Of a stretch of 64,000 nucleotides of DNA, positions 17,672-26,427 are shown piece after piece. A model generated the notes under the pieces. The model was not told where the DNA came from. It did not search any database and saw nothing but the letters and a program-made list of their open reading frames with translations. This DNA comes from Suttonella sp. R2A3 (lineage in GTDB: Bacteria > Pseudomonadota > Gammaproteobacteria > Cardiobacteriales > Cardiobacteriaceae): positions 1-64,000 of the forward strand of contig NZ_CP090975.1 of the NCBI RefSeq assembly GCF_021513215.1, read 5' to 3'. The translations under genes and the position numbers were made by a program. Numbering within the stretch: position 1 is the first letter of the stretch; every line of letters starts with the position of its first letter.

Positions 17672-17689
17672 CAGTAACAATTACTGTTT
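17669..17689. promoter_or_regulatory. Perfect 21-base inverted repeat in the Ugp-like operon leader
   Basis: Arms AAACAGTAA and TTACTGTTT (9 bases each, no mismatch) flank CAA. It abuts the PHO-box-like site and ends 31 bases before the first start codon. The arms lack GC and no T-tract follows, so an operator for a dimeric regulator is more likely than a terminator. Confidence 0.5.
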
Positions 17690-17720
17690 CTAATAAGCAA
17701 TTTTTAGAACTCAGTAATTT

Positions 17721-18758
17721 ATGACTTATCTTGATGTGCGCGCGCTCAATAAACGTTGGCAGGCAACTACCGCTGTTGATGATGTGAGTTTTTCACTCAA
17801 TGAGAATCAATTTACTGCCTTGTTAGGCCCATCGGGCTGCGGTAAATCAACCACTTTGAATATGATTGCTGGATTGGAAGAACCAACATCTGGTGAGGTG
17901 TGGATTGGTGGAGAGAATGTGACCTATAAGCCACCTGGTATGCGTGGGATTTCTATGGTGTTTCAATCGTATGCTTTATTTCCCCACCTTAGTGTAGTGG
18001 AAAATATTGTATTTGGGTTGAAAGCACGCAAAGTAGCGAGAGAGGAGCGCGAGCGACGTTTAAAATCAGTGTTAGAACTGGTTAATCTTGGTGCAGTCAC
18101 CCACCATAAACCTGCGCAGTTATCGGGTGGGCAATGTCAGCGCGTGGCGTTGGCGCGCGCGATTGTCTCACAAGCGCCGTTGTGTTTGATGGACGAACCG
18201 TTATCAAATCTTGATGCGAAACTGCGTCAGGAAATGCGTAGCGAAATTCGTGCTTTGCAGCAGCAGTTAGGTTTAGCAGTGCTGTATGTGACGCATGATC
18301 AAATTGAAGCAATGAGCATGGCAGATGAGATTATTTTGCTCAACAGTGGGCGCATTGCCCAACAAGGCGCGCCGCATGAATTGTACAACACCCCAGAAAA
18401 TTTATTTACGGCTGGATTTATTGGTCATCCACCGATGAATATATTAATCAGTGAACACCCGCAGATACTCCTTGGGGTACGCCCAGAACATATTAGTTTG
18501 TGCGCAGCAAATGATGGTTATGCAGTGCGGGTGATTCATAGTGATTACCACGGCGCAGATACGTTAATTAGCGTAGCGCTTGGAGAGCAAACGCTGAAAG
18601 TCAGCCTACAGGGGCATCATAGATTGCAGGTCGGCGAAATGCTCACCATTGTTTGGCAAGCCGAACACGAACATTATTTTTATTGCGACAGTGGCAAACG
18701 AGCCGCAGAGACACACCGTTTTTTTCCACTCATCTCACAAGAGGTAATCACATGTTAA
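17721..18758 (+). CDS. ugpC: ABC transporter ATPase, UgpC/MalK type
   Basis: The energising subunit of a carbohydrate/glycerophosphate-type importer on the cytoplasmic face. Walker A is GPSGCGKST (residues 36-44), followed by a Q-loop (MVFQSYALFPHLSV), signature LSGGQCQRVALARA, Walker B LCLMDEP, the D-loop NLDAKLR and the H-loop YVTHDQ. A TOBE-like regulatory domain follows (LLGVRPEHISL). At 345 residues it matches the UgpC/MalK family. It is the first gene here, unlike E. coli where ugpC follows ugpBAE. It overlaps the binding-protein gene by 7 bases. Glycerol-3-phosphate as substrate is inferred from the binding protein and the PHO box. Confidence 0.8.
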   Translation: MTYLDVRALNKRWQATTAVDDVSFSLNENQFTALLGPSGCGKSTTLNMIAGLEEPTSGEVWIGGENVTYKPPGMRGISMVFQSYALFPHLSVVENIVFGLKARKVAREERERRLKSVLELVNLGAVTHHKPAQLSGGQCQRVALARAIVSQAPLCLMDEPLSNLDAKLRQEMRSEIRALQQQLGLAVLYVTHDQIEAMSMADEIILLNSGRIAQQGAPHELYNTPENLFTAGFIGHPPMNILISEHPQILLGVRPEHISLCAANDGYAVRVIHSDYHGADTLISVALGEQTLKVSLQGHHRLQVGEMLTIVWQAEHEHYFYCDSGKRAAETHRFFPLISQEVITC

Positions 18759-20011
18759 AGAAACTCATTCTAGGTGGCATCATCGCCACAGGTTTGCAAT
18801 TGGCTCATGCTGCTACGCAGCTAACGATGTATTATCCTGTGGCAGTCGGTGGCCCATTGACCAAAGTAGTCGATGGGTTGGTCGCTGATTTTGAAGCAGC
18901 ATACCCTGATATTAATGTACAGGCGATTTATGCCGGTAATTACAATGATGCGCGGGTGAAAGCGCTTGCTGCGCTAAAAAGTGGCGAGCCGGCGCAGTTA
19001 TCAGTCATGTTTTCAATTGATTTGCATGAGTTGCGTGATTTAGACGCGATTATTGCCTTTGATGATGTTGTTGAAACGGACGAAGAACGTGCATGGTTAA
19101 ATGGGTTCTATCCGGCATTGATGGAAAATAGTCAAGCTGATGGCAAAACGTGGGGTATTCCTTTTCAGCGATCGACTATCGTCATGTATTACAACAAAGA
19201 CTTATTTAAAGCTGCCGGACTTGACCCTGAAACCCCACCGCAAACCTGGGATGATTTGGTTCGTATGGGCAAGCAACTCACCAAAGCTGACGGTAGCCAA
19301 TGGGGTGTGATGATTCCTTCAACTGGCTATCCCTATTGGATGTTCGGTGCATTGGCTAAGCAGAATGGCGAAGTATTGATGAATCAAGCAGGCAACGAAA
19401 CATATTTTAATCAGCCGGCGGTAATCGAGGCACTGCAATATTGGCAGTCTTTGGGCGCAGAACATAAAATCATGCCTCAAGGTGCGATTGAATGGGGCAC
19501 ATTACGCCAAAACTTTCTTGATCAGAAAACCGCGATTATGTGGCACTCCACTGGTAATTTAACGGCAGTGAAAGACAATGCCAGTTTTGATTTTGGTATG
19601 GCGATGTTGCCTAAGAACAAAGAATATGGTTCACCGACAGGTGGCGGTAATTTTTACCTGTTTAAACAATCTACGCCTGAAGAACGACGAGCAGCGCTGA
19701 CCTTTATTCGTTATATGACCTCGCCGGAGCAAGCGGCGCAATGGAGTATTGCTACAGGTTATATGGGTGTTAGTCCAGAGGCGTATGAAACTAAAGCACT
19801 GCAAGGTTATGTGCAAGATTTTTCGCCAGCAGCAGTGGCGCGTGATCAGCTTGAATACGCCACGGCAGAGCTTGCGACGCATCAAGCCGGACGCGTGCGT
19901 AAGTTGCTTGATGATGCCATCCAAGCAACGCTTACGGGACAGCAAAATGCGCAAGAAGCACTCAATGCTGCGCAAAAACAAGCAGATCGGGTGCTTAAGC
20001 CGTACCAATAA
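18752..20011 (+). CDS. ugpB: Periplasmic substrate-binding protein, UgpB-like
   Basis: A solute-binding protein of family 1 that captures the ligand in the periplasm and delivers it to the membrane subunits. The signal peptide is MLKKLILGGIIATGLQLAHA with cleavage after AHA. UgpB-like traits include YAGNYNDARVKALAALKSGEPAQL, PFQRSTIVMYYNKDLFKAAG with PETPPQTWDDL after it, GGGNFYLFK and ATGYMGVSPEAYET. The 419 residues are close to the 438 of E. coli UgpB. ATG at 18752 is chosen because it starts the signal peptide; an upstream in-frame start at 18653 would put 33 unrelated residues before it. Exact ligand unproven. Confidence 0.8.
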   Translation: MLKKLILGGIIATGLQLAHAATQLTMYYPVAVGGPLTKVVDGLVADFEAAYPDINVQAIYAGNYNDARVKALAALKSGEPAQLSVMFSIDLHELRDLDAIIAFDDVVETDEERAWLNGFYPALMENSQADGKTWGIPFQRSTIVMYYNKDLFKAAGLDPETPPQTWDDLVRMGKQLTKADGSQWGVMIPSTGYPYWMFGALAKQNGEVLMNQAGNETYFNQPAVIEALQYWQSLGAEHKIMPQGAIEWGTLRQNFLDQKTAIMWHSTGNLTAVKDNASFDFGMAMLPKNKEYGSPTGGGNFYLFKQSTPEERRAALTFIRYMTSPEQAAQWSIATGYMGVSPEAYETKALQGYVQDFSPAAVARDQLEYATAELATHQAGRVRKLLDDAIQATLTGQQNAQEALNAAQKQADRVLKPYQ

Positions 20012-20074
20012 TATCGGCACGGTTAAAATCGCTAATAACAAATATCATTTATGAGTAAATTTAAAACGATTAAA

Positions 20075-20105
20075 CTCTATGCCAAATCTATGATTCGGCA
20101 TAGAG
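20075..20105 (+). promoter_or_regulatory. Intercistronic hairpin between ugpB-like and ugpA-like genes
   Basis: Perfect 9-base arms CTCTATGCC (20075-20083) and GGCATAGAG (20097-20105) surround a 13-base loop. AAA and TTT can extend the stem past a bulge. It sits in the 194-base gap after the binding-protein gene. Without a T-tract it is more likely an RNA-processing or stabilising hairpin that raises binding-protein over permease levels, or a partial attenuator. Confidence 0.5.
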
Positions 20106-20205
20106 AAGTTTGTTGTGCAACACACGTAATTAGCGTCCATAAAAAATATGAAGGAGCTGGTTATTAAGTTGGTATTGGAAGCATCCAACCATCTATTTCC
20201 TAATC

Positions 20206-21075
20206 GTGATGACACATAATCGTAATTTTTCTGCTTGGTTCTTGATGTTACCTGCGTTGGTGCTGTTGTTTGGTTTTACTTATTTGCCGACAATCAAAAC
20301 TCTGTGGTATAGCTTTTTTGTCAATGTGCCGGGCGTTCAGCCGCAGGCGAGCTTGGACAATTATCGCTATCTATTTGATGATGAGGTACTGTGGCAGGTA
20401 TTGAAAAACAACATCATTTACACAGCAATTACCGTACCAACTTCAATCATTTTGGCGTTGCTGATGGCGTTATGGGTCAATGCCAAGTTGCGTGGACGTG
20501 GGATATTGCGCTTAGCGTATTTCACGCCAACGATCCTGCCGATGATTGCGGTCGCCAATATCTGGCTGTTTTTTTACAGTCCAGAAATTGGTTTGCTCAA
20601 CCAACTGCTCGCTTTCTTTGGTTACGATGGCTATAACTGGCTCGGGGATCCTAATTTGGCGTTGTATAGTTTAATGGCAATGACGGTATGGAAAGAGGCA
20701 GGCTTTTTCATGATTTTTTATCTTGCCGCTTTGCAGAATATTAATACAACGCTATATCAAGCCTGTGCAATTGAAGGTGCGGGACGATGCTATCAATTTC
20801 GCCGCGTTGTTTTCCCTTTACTAATGCCAACCACACTGTTTGTGCTGGTCAATGCGGTGTTAAATGCGTTTAAGTTGGTCGATCATTTATTTATTCTTAC
20901 CAAAGGCGGACCGAATAACGCCAGTAATTTATTGCTCTATTATATTTACGAAACGGCGTTTAGTTTTCTGGATAATAGTTATGCTGCAGTGTTGACCGTG
21001 GTCATGCTGTTGATTTTATTGGTACTCGCGGTGGTGCAATTCGGGGTGCTGGAAAAACGGGTACATTACCGATGA
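20206..21075 (+). CDS. ugpA: ABC transporter permease, UgpA-like
   Basis: An inner-membrane permease of about six helices (MalF/UgpA class). The cytoplasmic EAA loop that docks the ATPase is seen as YQACAIEGAGRCYQFRRVVFPLL around residues 184-206. The cysteine after GAGR is unusual but the loop is intact. An N-terminal AWFLMLPALVLLFGFTYLPT helix and the NAFKLVDHLFILTKGGP segment are typical of UgpA. An ATG at 20209 is an equivalent start. Length is 289 residues, and it overlaps the next permease by four bases. Confidence 0.82.
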   Translation: MMTHNRNFSAWFLMLPALVLLFGFTYLPTIKTLWYSFFVNVPGVQPQASLDNYRYLFDDEVLWQVLKNNIIYTAITVPTSIILALLMALWVNAKLRGRGILRLAYFTPTILPMIAVANIWLFFYSPEIGLLNQLLAFFGYDGYNWLGDPNLALYSLMAMTVWKEAGFFMIFYLAALQNINTTLYQACAIEGAGRCYQFRRVVFPLLMPTTLFVLVNAVLNAFKLVDHLFILTKGGPNNASNLLLYYIYETAFSFLDNSYAAVLTVVMLLILLVLAVVQFGVLEKRVHYR

Positions 21076-21878
21076 ATGTGCGTACCTTTTTTTCCACTGC
21101 TTCGGCATGGCTGCTCGCGTTATTGTGGATTTCGCCACTACTTTATGCTTTTTGGGCGGCGTTTCATCCTTCTGAATATGCAACACAATTCTCGTTGAGC
21201 GCACCATTCACATTTGAGCAATTTGAACGTGCCTGGCAACAAGCACCATTCATGCGTTATATGCTTAATACAATAATTATCACGCTACTGATTTTGGCGT
21301 GCCAATTGGTGGTATGTACATTGGCAGCTTATGCACTGGCGAGGATGCGTTTTCGTGGTCGAGGAGTAGTATTCGCGTTGATTTTGTTGCAATTGATGGT
21401 TGTGCCGGAAATCCTTATTGTTGAGAACTACCAAACACTCGCTAGCCTCAGTATCATTGATACTTATTGGGCGGTAGGATTACCGTATTTTGCCAGTGCA
21501 TTTGGTATTTTCTTGTTGCGGCAAACCTTTATGACTGTGCCGCAGGATTTGGAAAATGCTGCGAAAATTGAAGGCTGTGGCTTGTTGCGCATTATTTGGT
21601 CGGTGTATGTTCCCCTTGCTAAACCGACTTATTTTGCTTATGCGCTGGTATCTATCAGCTATCATTGGAATAATTTTCTCTGGCCGTTGGTGATTACTAA
21701 TACCTCCAGCAGTCGTCCGCTCACCGTTGGGCTTGCTATTTTTGGTGCGCCGGAATCCGGTGTGGATTGGTCGGTTATTTGCGCGGGTACGCTGATTTCT
21801 ATTGCACCATTGCTTATCGTGTTTCTCATTTTCCAACGTCACTTTGTACAGTCTTTCATGCAAGCAGGGATTAAGTAA
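21072..21878 (+). CDS. ugpE: ABC transporter permease, UgpE-like
   Basis: The second permease of the importer (MalG/UgpE class), 268 residues with about six helices. Its EAA loop reads ENAAKIEGCGLLRIIWSVYVPLAKP. NFLWPLVITN and a C-terminal RHFVQSFMQAGIK are also typical of the class, where the last residues contact the ATPase. The start overlaps ugpA by four bases. The 3' end overlaps the convergent fetB gene by 8 bases, so no terminator fits between them. No ugpQ phosphodiesterase follows. Confidence 0.82.
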   Translation: MNVRTFFSTASAWLLALLWISPLLYAFWAAFHPSEYATQFSLSAPFTFEQFERAWQQAPFMRYMLNTIIITLLILACQLVVCTLAAYALARMRFRGRGVVFALILLQLMVVPEILIVENYQTLASLSIIDTYWAVGLPYFASAFGIFLLRQTFMTVPQDLENAAKIEGCGLLRIIWSVYVPLAKPTYFAYALVSISYHWNNFLWPLVITNTSSSRPLTVGLAIFGAPESGVDWSVICAGTLISIAPLLIVFLIFQRHFVQSFMQAGIK

Positions 21879-22656
21879 CCAATAAGCGGCTGCGCTGATC
21901 AAAAAAGCGACGCTGAATACGCAGGGTGATGATCATGCACCCTAAAGCGCTACCGGCGGCAATCATAAACATGGTCAGTATTTGATAACGAACCGCCTGA
22001 GTGGGATCAGCACCGGCAAGAATTTGTCCGGTCATCATCCCAGGAAGGCTGACTAAGCCAACAACCGTCATCGAGTTAATCGTTGGCATCATGCCGAGGG
22101 TGATAGCGCGTCGTGCCTGTTCGCGACATGCTTCCCATGGTGTGGCGCCTAGCGCTAGGGCGTTATTGATGTGTGCTTTTTTGTCATGAAGGGCGTCGAT
22201 TAAGTGCTCCATTGTTAGTGAAATACCGGTTAAGGCGTTACCAAGAATCAGCCCTAATAGGGGGATGATGTATTGTGGCTGATACCAAGGATCGAGCTGT
22301 AGGATCAGCCAAACCACAACCAATGCCACACTCCAGCAGGAAATCATCAGCGCTAATAAGCTATCCCAAAGCAGTCCGCGATAAGGTGTACTGATTCGGT
22401 TACGCGCGGCCCAAGCGGCAATCAATGTCATTAGGCACAATAAGGCAATAATCGGTGCGACATGGGTTTGTGCAAAAATCCAGCTGAGTGCGAGGCCAAT
22501 CAGACTGAGTTGAATGACGGTGCGCAGTGTCGCAATAATCAGCGCTTTTTCCAGCTTGAGTGAGAGGGTTAAAGAAATGATCAAGCTGAGCGCAATCAGT
22601 AAAGCAGCAATCAAGAGATCGCTGAGGCTTAATGAGATAGCAGAGAAGGTATTCAT
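21871..22656 (-). CDS. fetB: FetB/YbbM family ABC permease (UPF0014)
   Basis: The membrane subunit of the FetAB exporter, implicated in E. coli in iron homeostasis and oxidative stress tolerance. The 261-residue protein has about seven hydrophobic helices. Family landmarks are LIIATLRTVIQLSLIG, IIPLLGLILGNALTGISL, the long loop LALGATPWEACREQARRAI and SMTVVGLVSLPGMMTGQILAG. ATG at 22656 is chosen because its ATGA overlaps the fetA stop; a longer in-frame extension to 22773 lies inside fetA and lacks helices. Confidence 0.85.
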   Translation of the reverse strand: MNTFSAISLSLSDLLIAALLIALSLIISLTLSLKLEKALIIATLRTVIQLSLIGLALSWIFAQTHVAPIIALLCLMTLIAAWAARNRISTPYRGLLWDSLLALMISCWSVALVVVWLILQLDPWYQPQYIIPLLGLILGNALTGISLTMEHLIDALHDKKAHINNALALGATPWEACREQARRAITLGMMPTINSMTVVGLVSLPGMMTGQILAGADPTQAVRYQILTMFMIAAGSALGCMIITLRIQRRFFDQRSRLLVT

Positions 22657-23309
22657 GGTTCGGTGATGAGGTGTTGTTGCTGCATGAGCCATTGCCGCGT
22701 GGCAATTCGTGTGCATTGATTCGCATCGTGAGAGATCCAAAGTAGCGCACGGTCGGATTGCGTGTGTAGCCATTGCTGCATCAATGCTTCAAATTGCTCA
22801 GTGCTTGAAGTATCTAACGCGGCGGTTGGTTCGTCGAGTAATACCACTTTAGGGTTAAGCTGTAGGGCGCGCAGTACATGAATGATATGACGCTCACCAC
22901 CTGAGAGTTCGCTAATCGGTTGATTAAGTAGCTTATCGGATTTGCCGAGCTGCTCTAGCCAATGAACCACTTGTGACCGGTCATAATCAAGGTGGCTGTT
23001 CGCGCGGTAAGTAAAGGGTTCACGCAGTGCATCTTCAACGTGCCCCTGACTAAAGCTGGCTTGTTGGCTGGTATAAAGGATCATTTGTCGCCAATGACTT
23101 GGCTGACAGCTTGTATAATCTTGATCTTGGTAACCTAATGCACTAAAAGAACATTGATCAATCCCAGCCAGTGCACGCCACAATAGGCTTTTGCCACTTC
23201 CTGATGCACCTTGAAGCACGACGCAATCGCCTGAGTAAACGCTGGCGCTGCTTGGTGCAAGCAGGTTGGTGCGCTGAAGGTTTTCCCAGTAGAGCAGTGG
23301 TGAGGCCAT
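22653..23309 (-). CDS. fetA: FetA/YbbL family ABC ATPase
   Basis: The cytosolic ATPase partner of FetB. Walker A is GASGSGKS (residues 34-41), the signature is LSGGERH, Walker B is VVLLDEP with the following TAALD D-loop, and the switch histidine is in LWISHD. It is compact (218 residues), as in E. coli FetA. It is translationally coupled to fetB by an ATGA overlap. It is transcribed divergently from tcyP, with a 17-base palindrome between them. Confidence 0.85.
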   Translation of the reverse strand: MASPLLYWENLQRTNLLAPSSASVYSGDCVVLQGASGSGKSLLWRALAGIDQCSFSALGYQDQDYTSCQPSHWRQMILYTSQQASFSQGHVEDALREPFTYRANSHLDYDRSQVVHWLEQLGKSDKLLNQPISELSGGERHIIHVLRALQLNPKVVLLDEPTAALDTSSTEQFEALMQQWLHTQSDRALLWISHDANQCTRIATRQWLMQQQHLITEP

Positions 23310-23338
23310 GGATTTCTCATTGAAGCATCTGCAGCTTA

Positions 23339-23355
23339 TATAACCAGTGGTTATA
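23339..23355. promoter_or_regulatory. 17-base palindrome between fetA and tcyP
   Basis: TATAACCA and TGGTTATA are perfect 8-base arms around a single G. The site is in the 123-base divergent intergenic region, 30 bases from the fetA start. The symmetry suggests an operator for a dimeric regulator acting on one or both genes. Confidence 0.45.
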
Positions 23356-23432
23356 GCACTATGTCAAGGTGTTGTTAGACGCATCGAGCTCTGGGGCGGA
23401 TAATGGCCGCTTTTGACACTTTGGGATAGAGA

Positions 23433-24791
23433 ATGACAGTTTTGTGGTTGTTGGCTTTTACGGCATTACTTTATGGTTTGGCGCGTTGGCATCGTGGCTC
23501 GGCTTCTTTGAGTCGTGTGGTGTTGGTTGGTTTGGTTTTGGGCTTGGCTTATGGCTGGTTATTGGCCACCGTACATAGCGATGCCAAACTCGCGCTTGAT
23601 TGGATCAATATTGTCGGTAATGGCTACGTCAGTTTGCTGAAAATGATTGCCATGCCATTGGTGTTTATTTCTATTTTAGCCGCGGTTGCTAAAGTAGAAC
23701 GTGCTTCGATGATTGGCACCATCAGCTTTCTTGTGATTGCTGTCTTGCTCGCAACCACTGCTATTGCGGCATTAGATGGTGCGATTATTGCCAATCTATT
23801 TGGTTTGGATGCTTCATCTTTAGTCGCCGGCGATGCGGAGATTGCTCGTGGACAAAGTATGCTTGCGCGCCAAGGTGAGGTGGCAAACCTAACCATCCCG
23901 AGCCTCTTACAAAGCTTTATTCCCAACAATATTACCGCAACGTTTGCTGGGTTAAGCGATACAGCGATGATTTCTGCGGTACTGATTGCCTCTTTAATAG
24001 GGATCGCGGCGCTACAGGTTAAAAAACGTGATGCTGAGCAGGGCGCGCGCATTGTTGCCGCGATTGATACTTTACAACATTGGGTGATGGCATTGGTGCG
24101 CCTGGTGATTGCGCTGACTCCGTATGGTGTGGCTGCGCTGATGGTGAAAGTGATGGTGGTCACCGATGCCACAGCGATCTGGCAGCTGGCTAAATTCTTG
24201 CTCGCCTCGTATGTGGCTTTAGCGATTATGCTGGGTGTTCATGCGCTGATTTTGTTATTGGCTGGCCGTTCACCGCTTGAGTTTTTCCGTAAAGCCTGGC
24301 CGGTACTCACTTTTGCGTTTACCTCGCGTAGTTCAGCCGCCACGATTCCGCTGAATATTGATGCGCAGATTCGCTCGCTCAAAGTTGCGCCAACGATTGC
24401 CAATTTCTCTGCGTCTTTTGGCGCAACGATTGGTCAAAATGGCTGTGCGGGAGTGTATCCGGCGATGTTAGCGATGATGATCGCGCCAACAATGGGCATT
24501 GATCCTTGGTCGATTTCCTTTATTGCCTCAGTGGTAGCAGTGTCGGTGATTGCGTCATTTGGTGTGGCTGGTGTTGGCGGCGGCGCGACCTTTGCCGCGA
24601 TTATTGTTCTTTCAACGCTGGGCTTGCCGATTGAGCTGGCAGGCCTGTTGATTTCTATTGAGCCACTGATTGATATGATGCGTACGGCGGTTAATGTGAA
24701 TGGTGCGATGACCGCAGGGGTGGTCACGCAGCAAGTATTGGGTCGTCAGGTTACTCAGCAGCCAGAAGCAGTTGAAGGCCAAAGTGCTTAA
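23433..24791 (+). CDS. tcyP: L-cystine symporter TcyP
   Basis: A secondary transporter of the dicarboxylate/amino acid:cation symporter family that imports L-cystine. The 452-residue sequence closely follows E. coli TcyP (YdjN). Shared stretches include WFNIVGNGYV-like DWINIVGNGYVSLLKMIAMP, PVLTFAFTSRSSAATIPLN, FGATIGQNGCAGVYPAML, GVAGVGGGATFAAIIVL and SIEPLIDMMRTAVNVNGAMTAG. The reentrant serine-rich hairpin (TSRSS) and the NxxxD-type motif near the end are present. About eight helices are expected. A stem-loop follows the gene. Confidence 0.92.
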   Translation: MTVLWLLAFTALLYGLARWHRGSASLSRVVLVGLVLGLAYGWLLATVHSDAKLALDWINIVGNGYVSLLKMIAMPLVFISILAAVAKVERASMIGTISFLVIAVLLATTAIAALDGAIIANLFGLDASSLVAGDAEIARGQSMLARQGEVANLTIPSLLQSFIPNNITATFAGLSDTAMISAVLIASLIGIAALQVKKRDAEQGARIVAAIDTLQHWVMALVRLVIALTPYGVAALMVKVMVVTDATAIWQLAKFLLASYVALAIMLGVHALILLLAGRSPLEFFRKAWPVLTFAFTSRSSAATIPLNIDAQIRSLKVAPTIANFSASFGATIGQNGCAGVYPAMLAMMIAPTMGIDPWSISFIASVVAVSVIASFGVAGVGGGATFAAIIVLSTLGLPIELAGLLISIEPLIDMMRTAVNVNGAMTAGVVTQQVLGRQVTQQPEAVEGQSA

Positions 24792-24835
24792 AATAGGCTG
24801 TGGGCATTATTGAACACAGTGATACACAATAAACG

Positions 24836-24872
24836 GATCGCTTTGTGAGTGAAAGCTGCTCGCAAAGCGATC
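24836..24872 (+). terminator. Hairpin after tcyP, probable terminator
   Basis: Arms GATCGCTTTGTGAG and CTCGCAAAGCGATC pair over 14 positions with one mismatch around a 9-base loop, and TTTGCTTG follows. It lies 44 bases after the tcyP stop and about 110 bases before the next gene. The T-tract is imperfect. Confidence 0.6.
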
Positions 24873-24985
24873 TTTGCTTGTTAAAAGGCTCATCCAGCTC
24901 AAAATAGCCTAAAGTCAAAGAGTAACAGCAACCCGTAATAAGAAGTCTTCTGATACTATAGAGTTTTTAAGCTTAGGAAGATGTT

Positions 24986-26425
24986 ATGCCAAACCATCAT
25001 GGGGCGTTATTGCTCGATTTTTATGAGTTGACCATGGCCAATAGCTATTTCGAGCAAGGCCGTGAAAAAGAGCACGCATGCTTCGATTATTATTTTCGCC
25101 GTGTGCCTGATGATGGTGGGTATGCAATTTTTGCCGGCTTGCAACAAGTCCTTGATTACGCACAGAACCTGCGATTTAACGATGCAGATATCGAATTTTT
25201 ACGTCAAAAGGGCGCCTTTAGCGAAGGATTTCTTAACTATCTGCGCAACTTTCGCTTTAGTGGTGATATTTATGCCTTTGCTGAAGGATCGGTGGTTTTC
25301 CCAACTGAGCCGTTGTTAAGCGTTTATGCGCCGTTGATTGAATGCCAGTTGTTAGAAACCTTTTTCTTGTTGAGCTTAAACCATCAATCCTTAATTGCGA
25401 CAAAAGCTGCGCGAATTGTTAGCGTTGCGGGAGGGCGACCGGTGCTCGAGTTTGGTGCGCGTCGTGCCCATGGTGGCGATGCGGCGATGCTTGGTGCGCG
25501 CGCTGCTTATATTGGTGGCGCGTCTGGGACAGCCACCACGCTCGCTGAACAACGCTATGGTATTCCTTCATTAGGCACAATGGCGCACAGCTATGTGCAA
25601 AGCTATGCCAGTGAATACGAAGCATTCGCCGCTTATGCGCAGACGTGTCCGGAAAATACCGTGTTGCTGGTTGATACGTATAACACCTTAAAATCCGGTA
25701 TCCCTAATGCGATCAAAGTCCATGAGGAATTTCTTGCGCCAAACGGACATTCGCTTAAAGGGATTCGGATTGATAGTGGCGATTTAACCTATCTCAGTCA
25801 GCGCGCTCGTGACATGCTCGATGCCGCAGGGCTAACCGAGACGAAGATTACGGTCTCTAATTCCTTAGACGAATACGTGATAAAAGATCTGGTCAATCAA
25901 GGCGCGGCGATTGACGCCTTTGGGGTCGGTGAGCGTTTGATTACCGCCCGTAGCGAGCCAGTTTTTGGCGGGGTGTATAAAATTGTCGCCCAAGAACGTG
26001 ACGGCAAGATGGAGCCACGGATTAAAATCAGTGAGAATGTGATTAAAACGACCACACCTGGCTTTAAGCAAGTCTATCGACTGTATGATGAGGCCAATAT
26101 GGCGATTGCTGATTTGGTGACTTTGCGCGATGAGGAAGTTGATGGTAGCGAGCCATACCGATTATTTGACCCTGAGCACACTTGGAAGCACAAAATGATC
26201 AAAGATTTTACCCTACAAGCACGTCTTAACCCAGTGATTGTCCAAGGGGAGCGGATCGATGAGCAACCTGATTTAGCTCAAATTCGTGCGCACACACAGG
26301 CGGAATTAGCGCGCATCTGGCCAGAAGTGCAACGCTTGGAAAACCCACACGGCTACTATGTCGATTTATCAAAACCGCTGTGGCAGCTCAAACAAGATCT
26401 CATCAGTGAATACAGTCGGTGGTAG
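24986..26425 (+). CDS. pncB: Nicotinate phosphoribosyltransferase, long form
   Basis: PncB makes nicotinate mononucleotide from nicotinate and PRPP, using ATP, to salvage NAD. The 479 residues match the long NAPRT branch common in Firmicutes, Actinobacteria and eukaryotes, not the roughly 400-residue E. coli PncB. Motifs: LLLDFYELTMANSYF, FGARRAHGGDAA, GTMAHSYVQSYASEYEAF, LLVDTYNTLKSGI, IRIDSGDLTYLS, VSNSLDEYVI and GVGERLITA. A C-terminal extension ends WQLKQDLISEYSRW. A membrane protein gene starts two bases after the stop. Confidence 0.93.
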   Translation: MPNHHGALLLDFYELTMANSYFEQGREKEHACFDYYFRRVPDDGGYAIFAGLQQVLDYAQNLRFNDADIEFLRQKGAFSEGFLNYLRNFRFSGDIYAFAEGSVVFPTEPLLSVYAPLIECQLLETFFLLSLNHQSLIATKAARIVSVAGGRPVLEFGARRAHGGDAAMLGARAAYIGGASGTATTLAEQRYGIPSLGTMAHSYVQSYASEYEAFAAYAQTCPENTVLLVDTYNTLKSGIPNAIKVHEEFLAPNGHSLKGIRIDSGDLTYLSQRARDMLDAAGLTETKITVSNSLDEYVIKDLVNQGAAIDAFGVGERLITARSEPVFGGVYKIVAQERDGKMEPRIKISENVIKTTTPGFKQVYRLYDEANMAIADLVTLRDEEVDGSEPYRLFDPEHTWKHKMIKDFTLQARLNPVIVQGERIDEQPDLAQIRAHTQAELARIWPEVQRLENPHGYYVDLSKPLWQLKQDLISEYSRW

Positions 26426-26427
26426 GT

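Noticed and set aside
22657-22773. Longer FetB start
   Set aside because: The extension lies within fetA and would remove the ATGA coupling.
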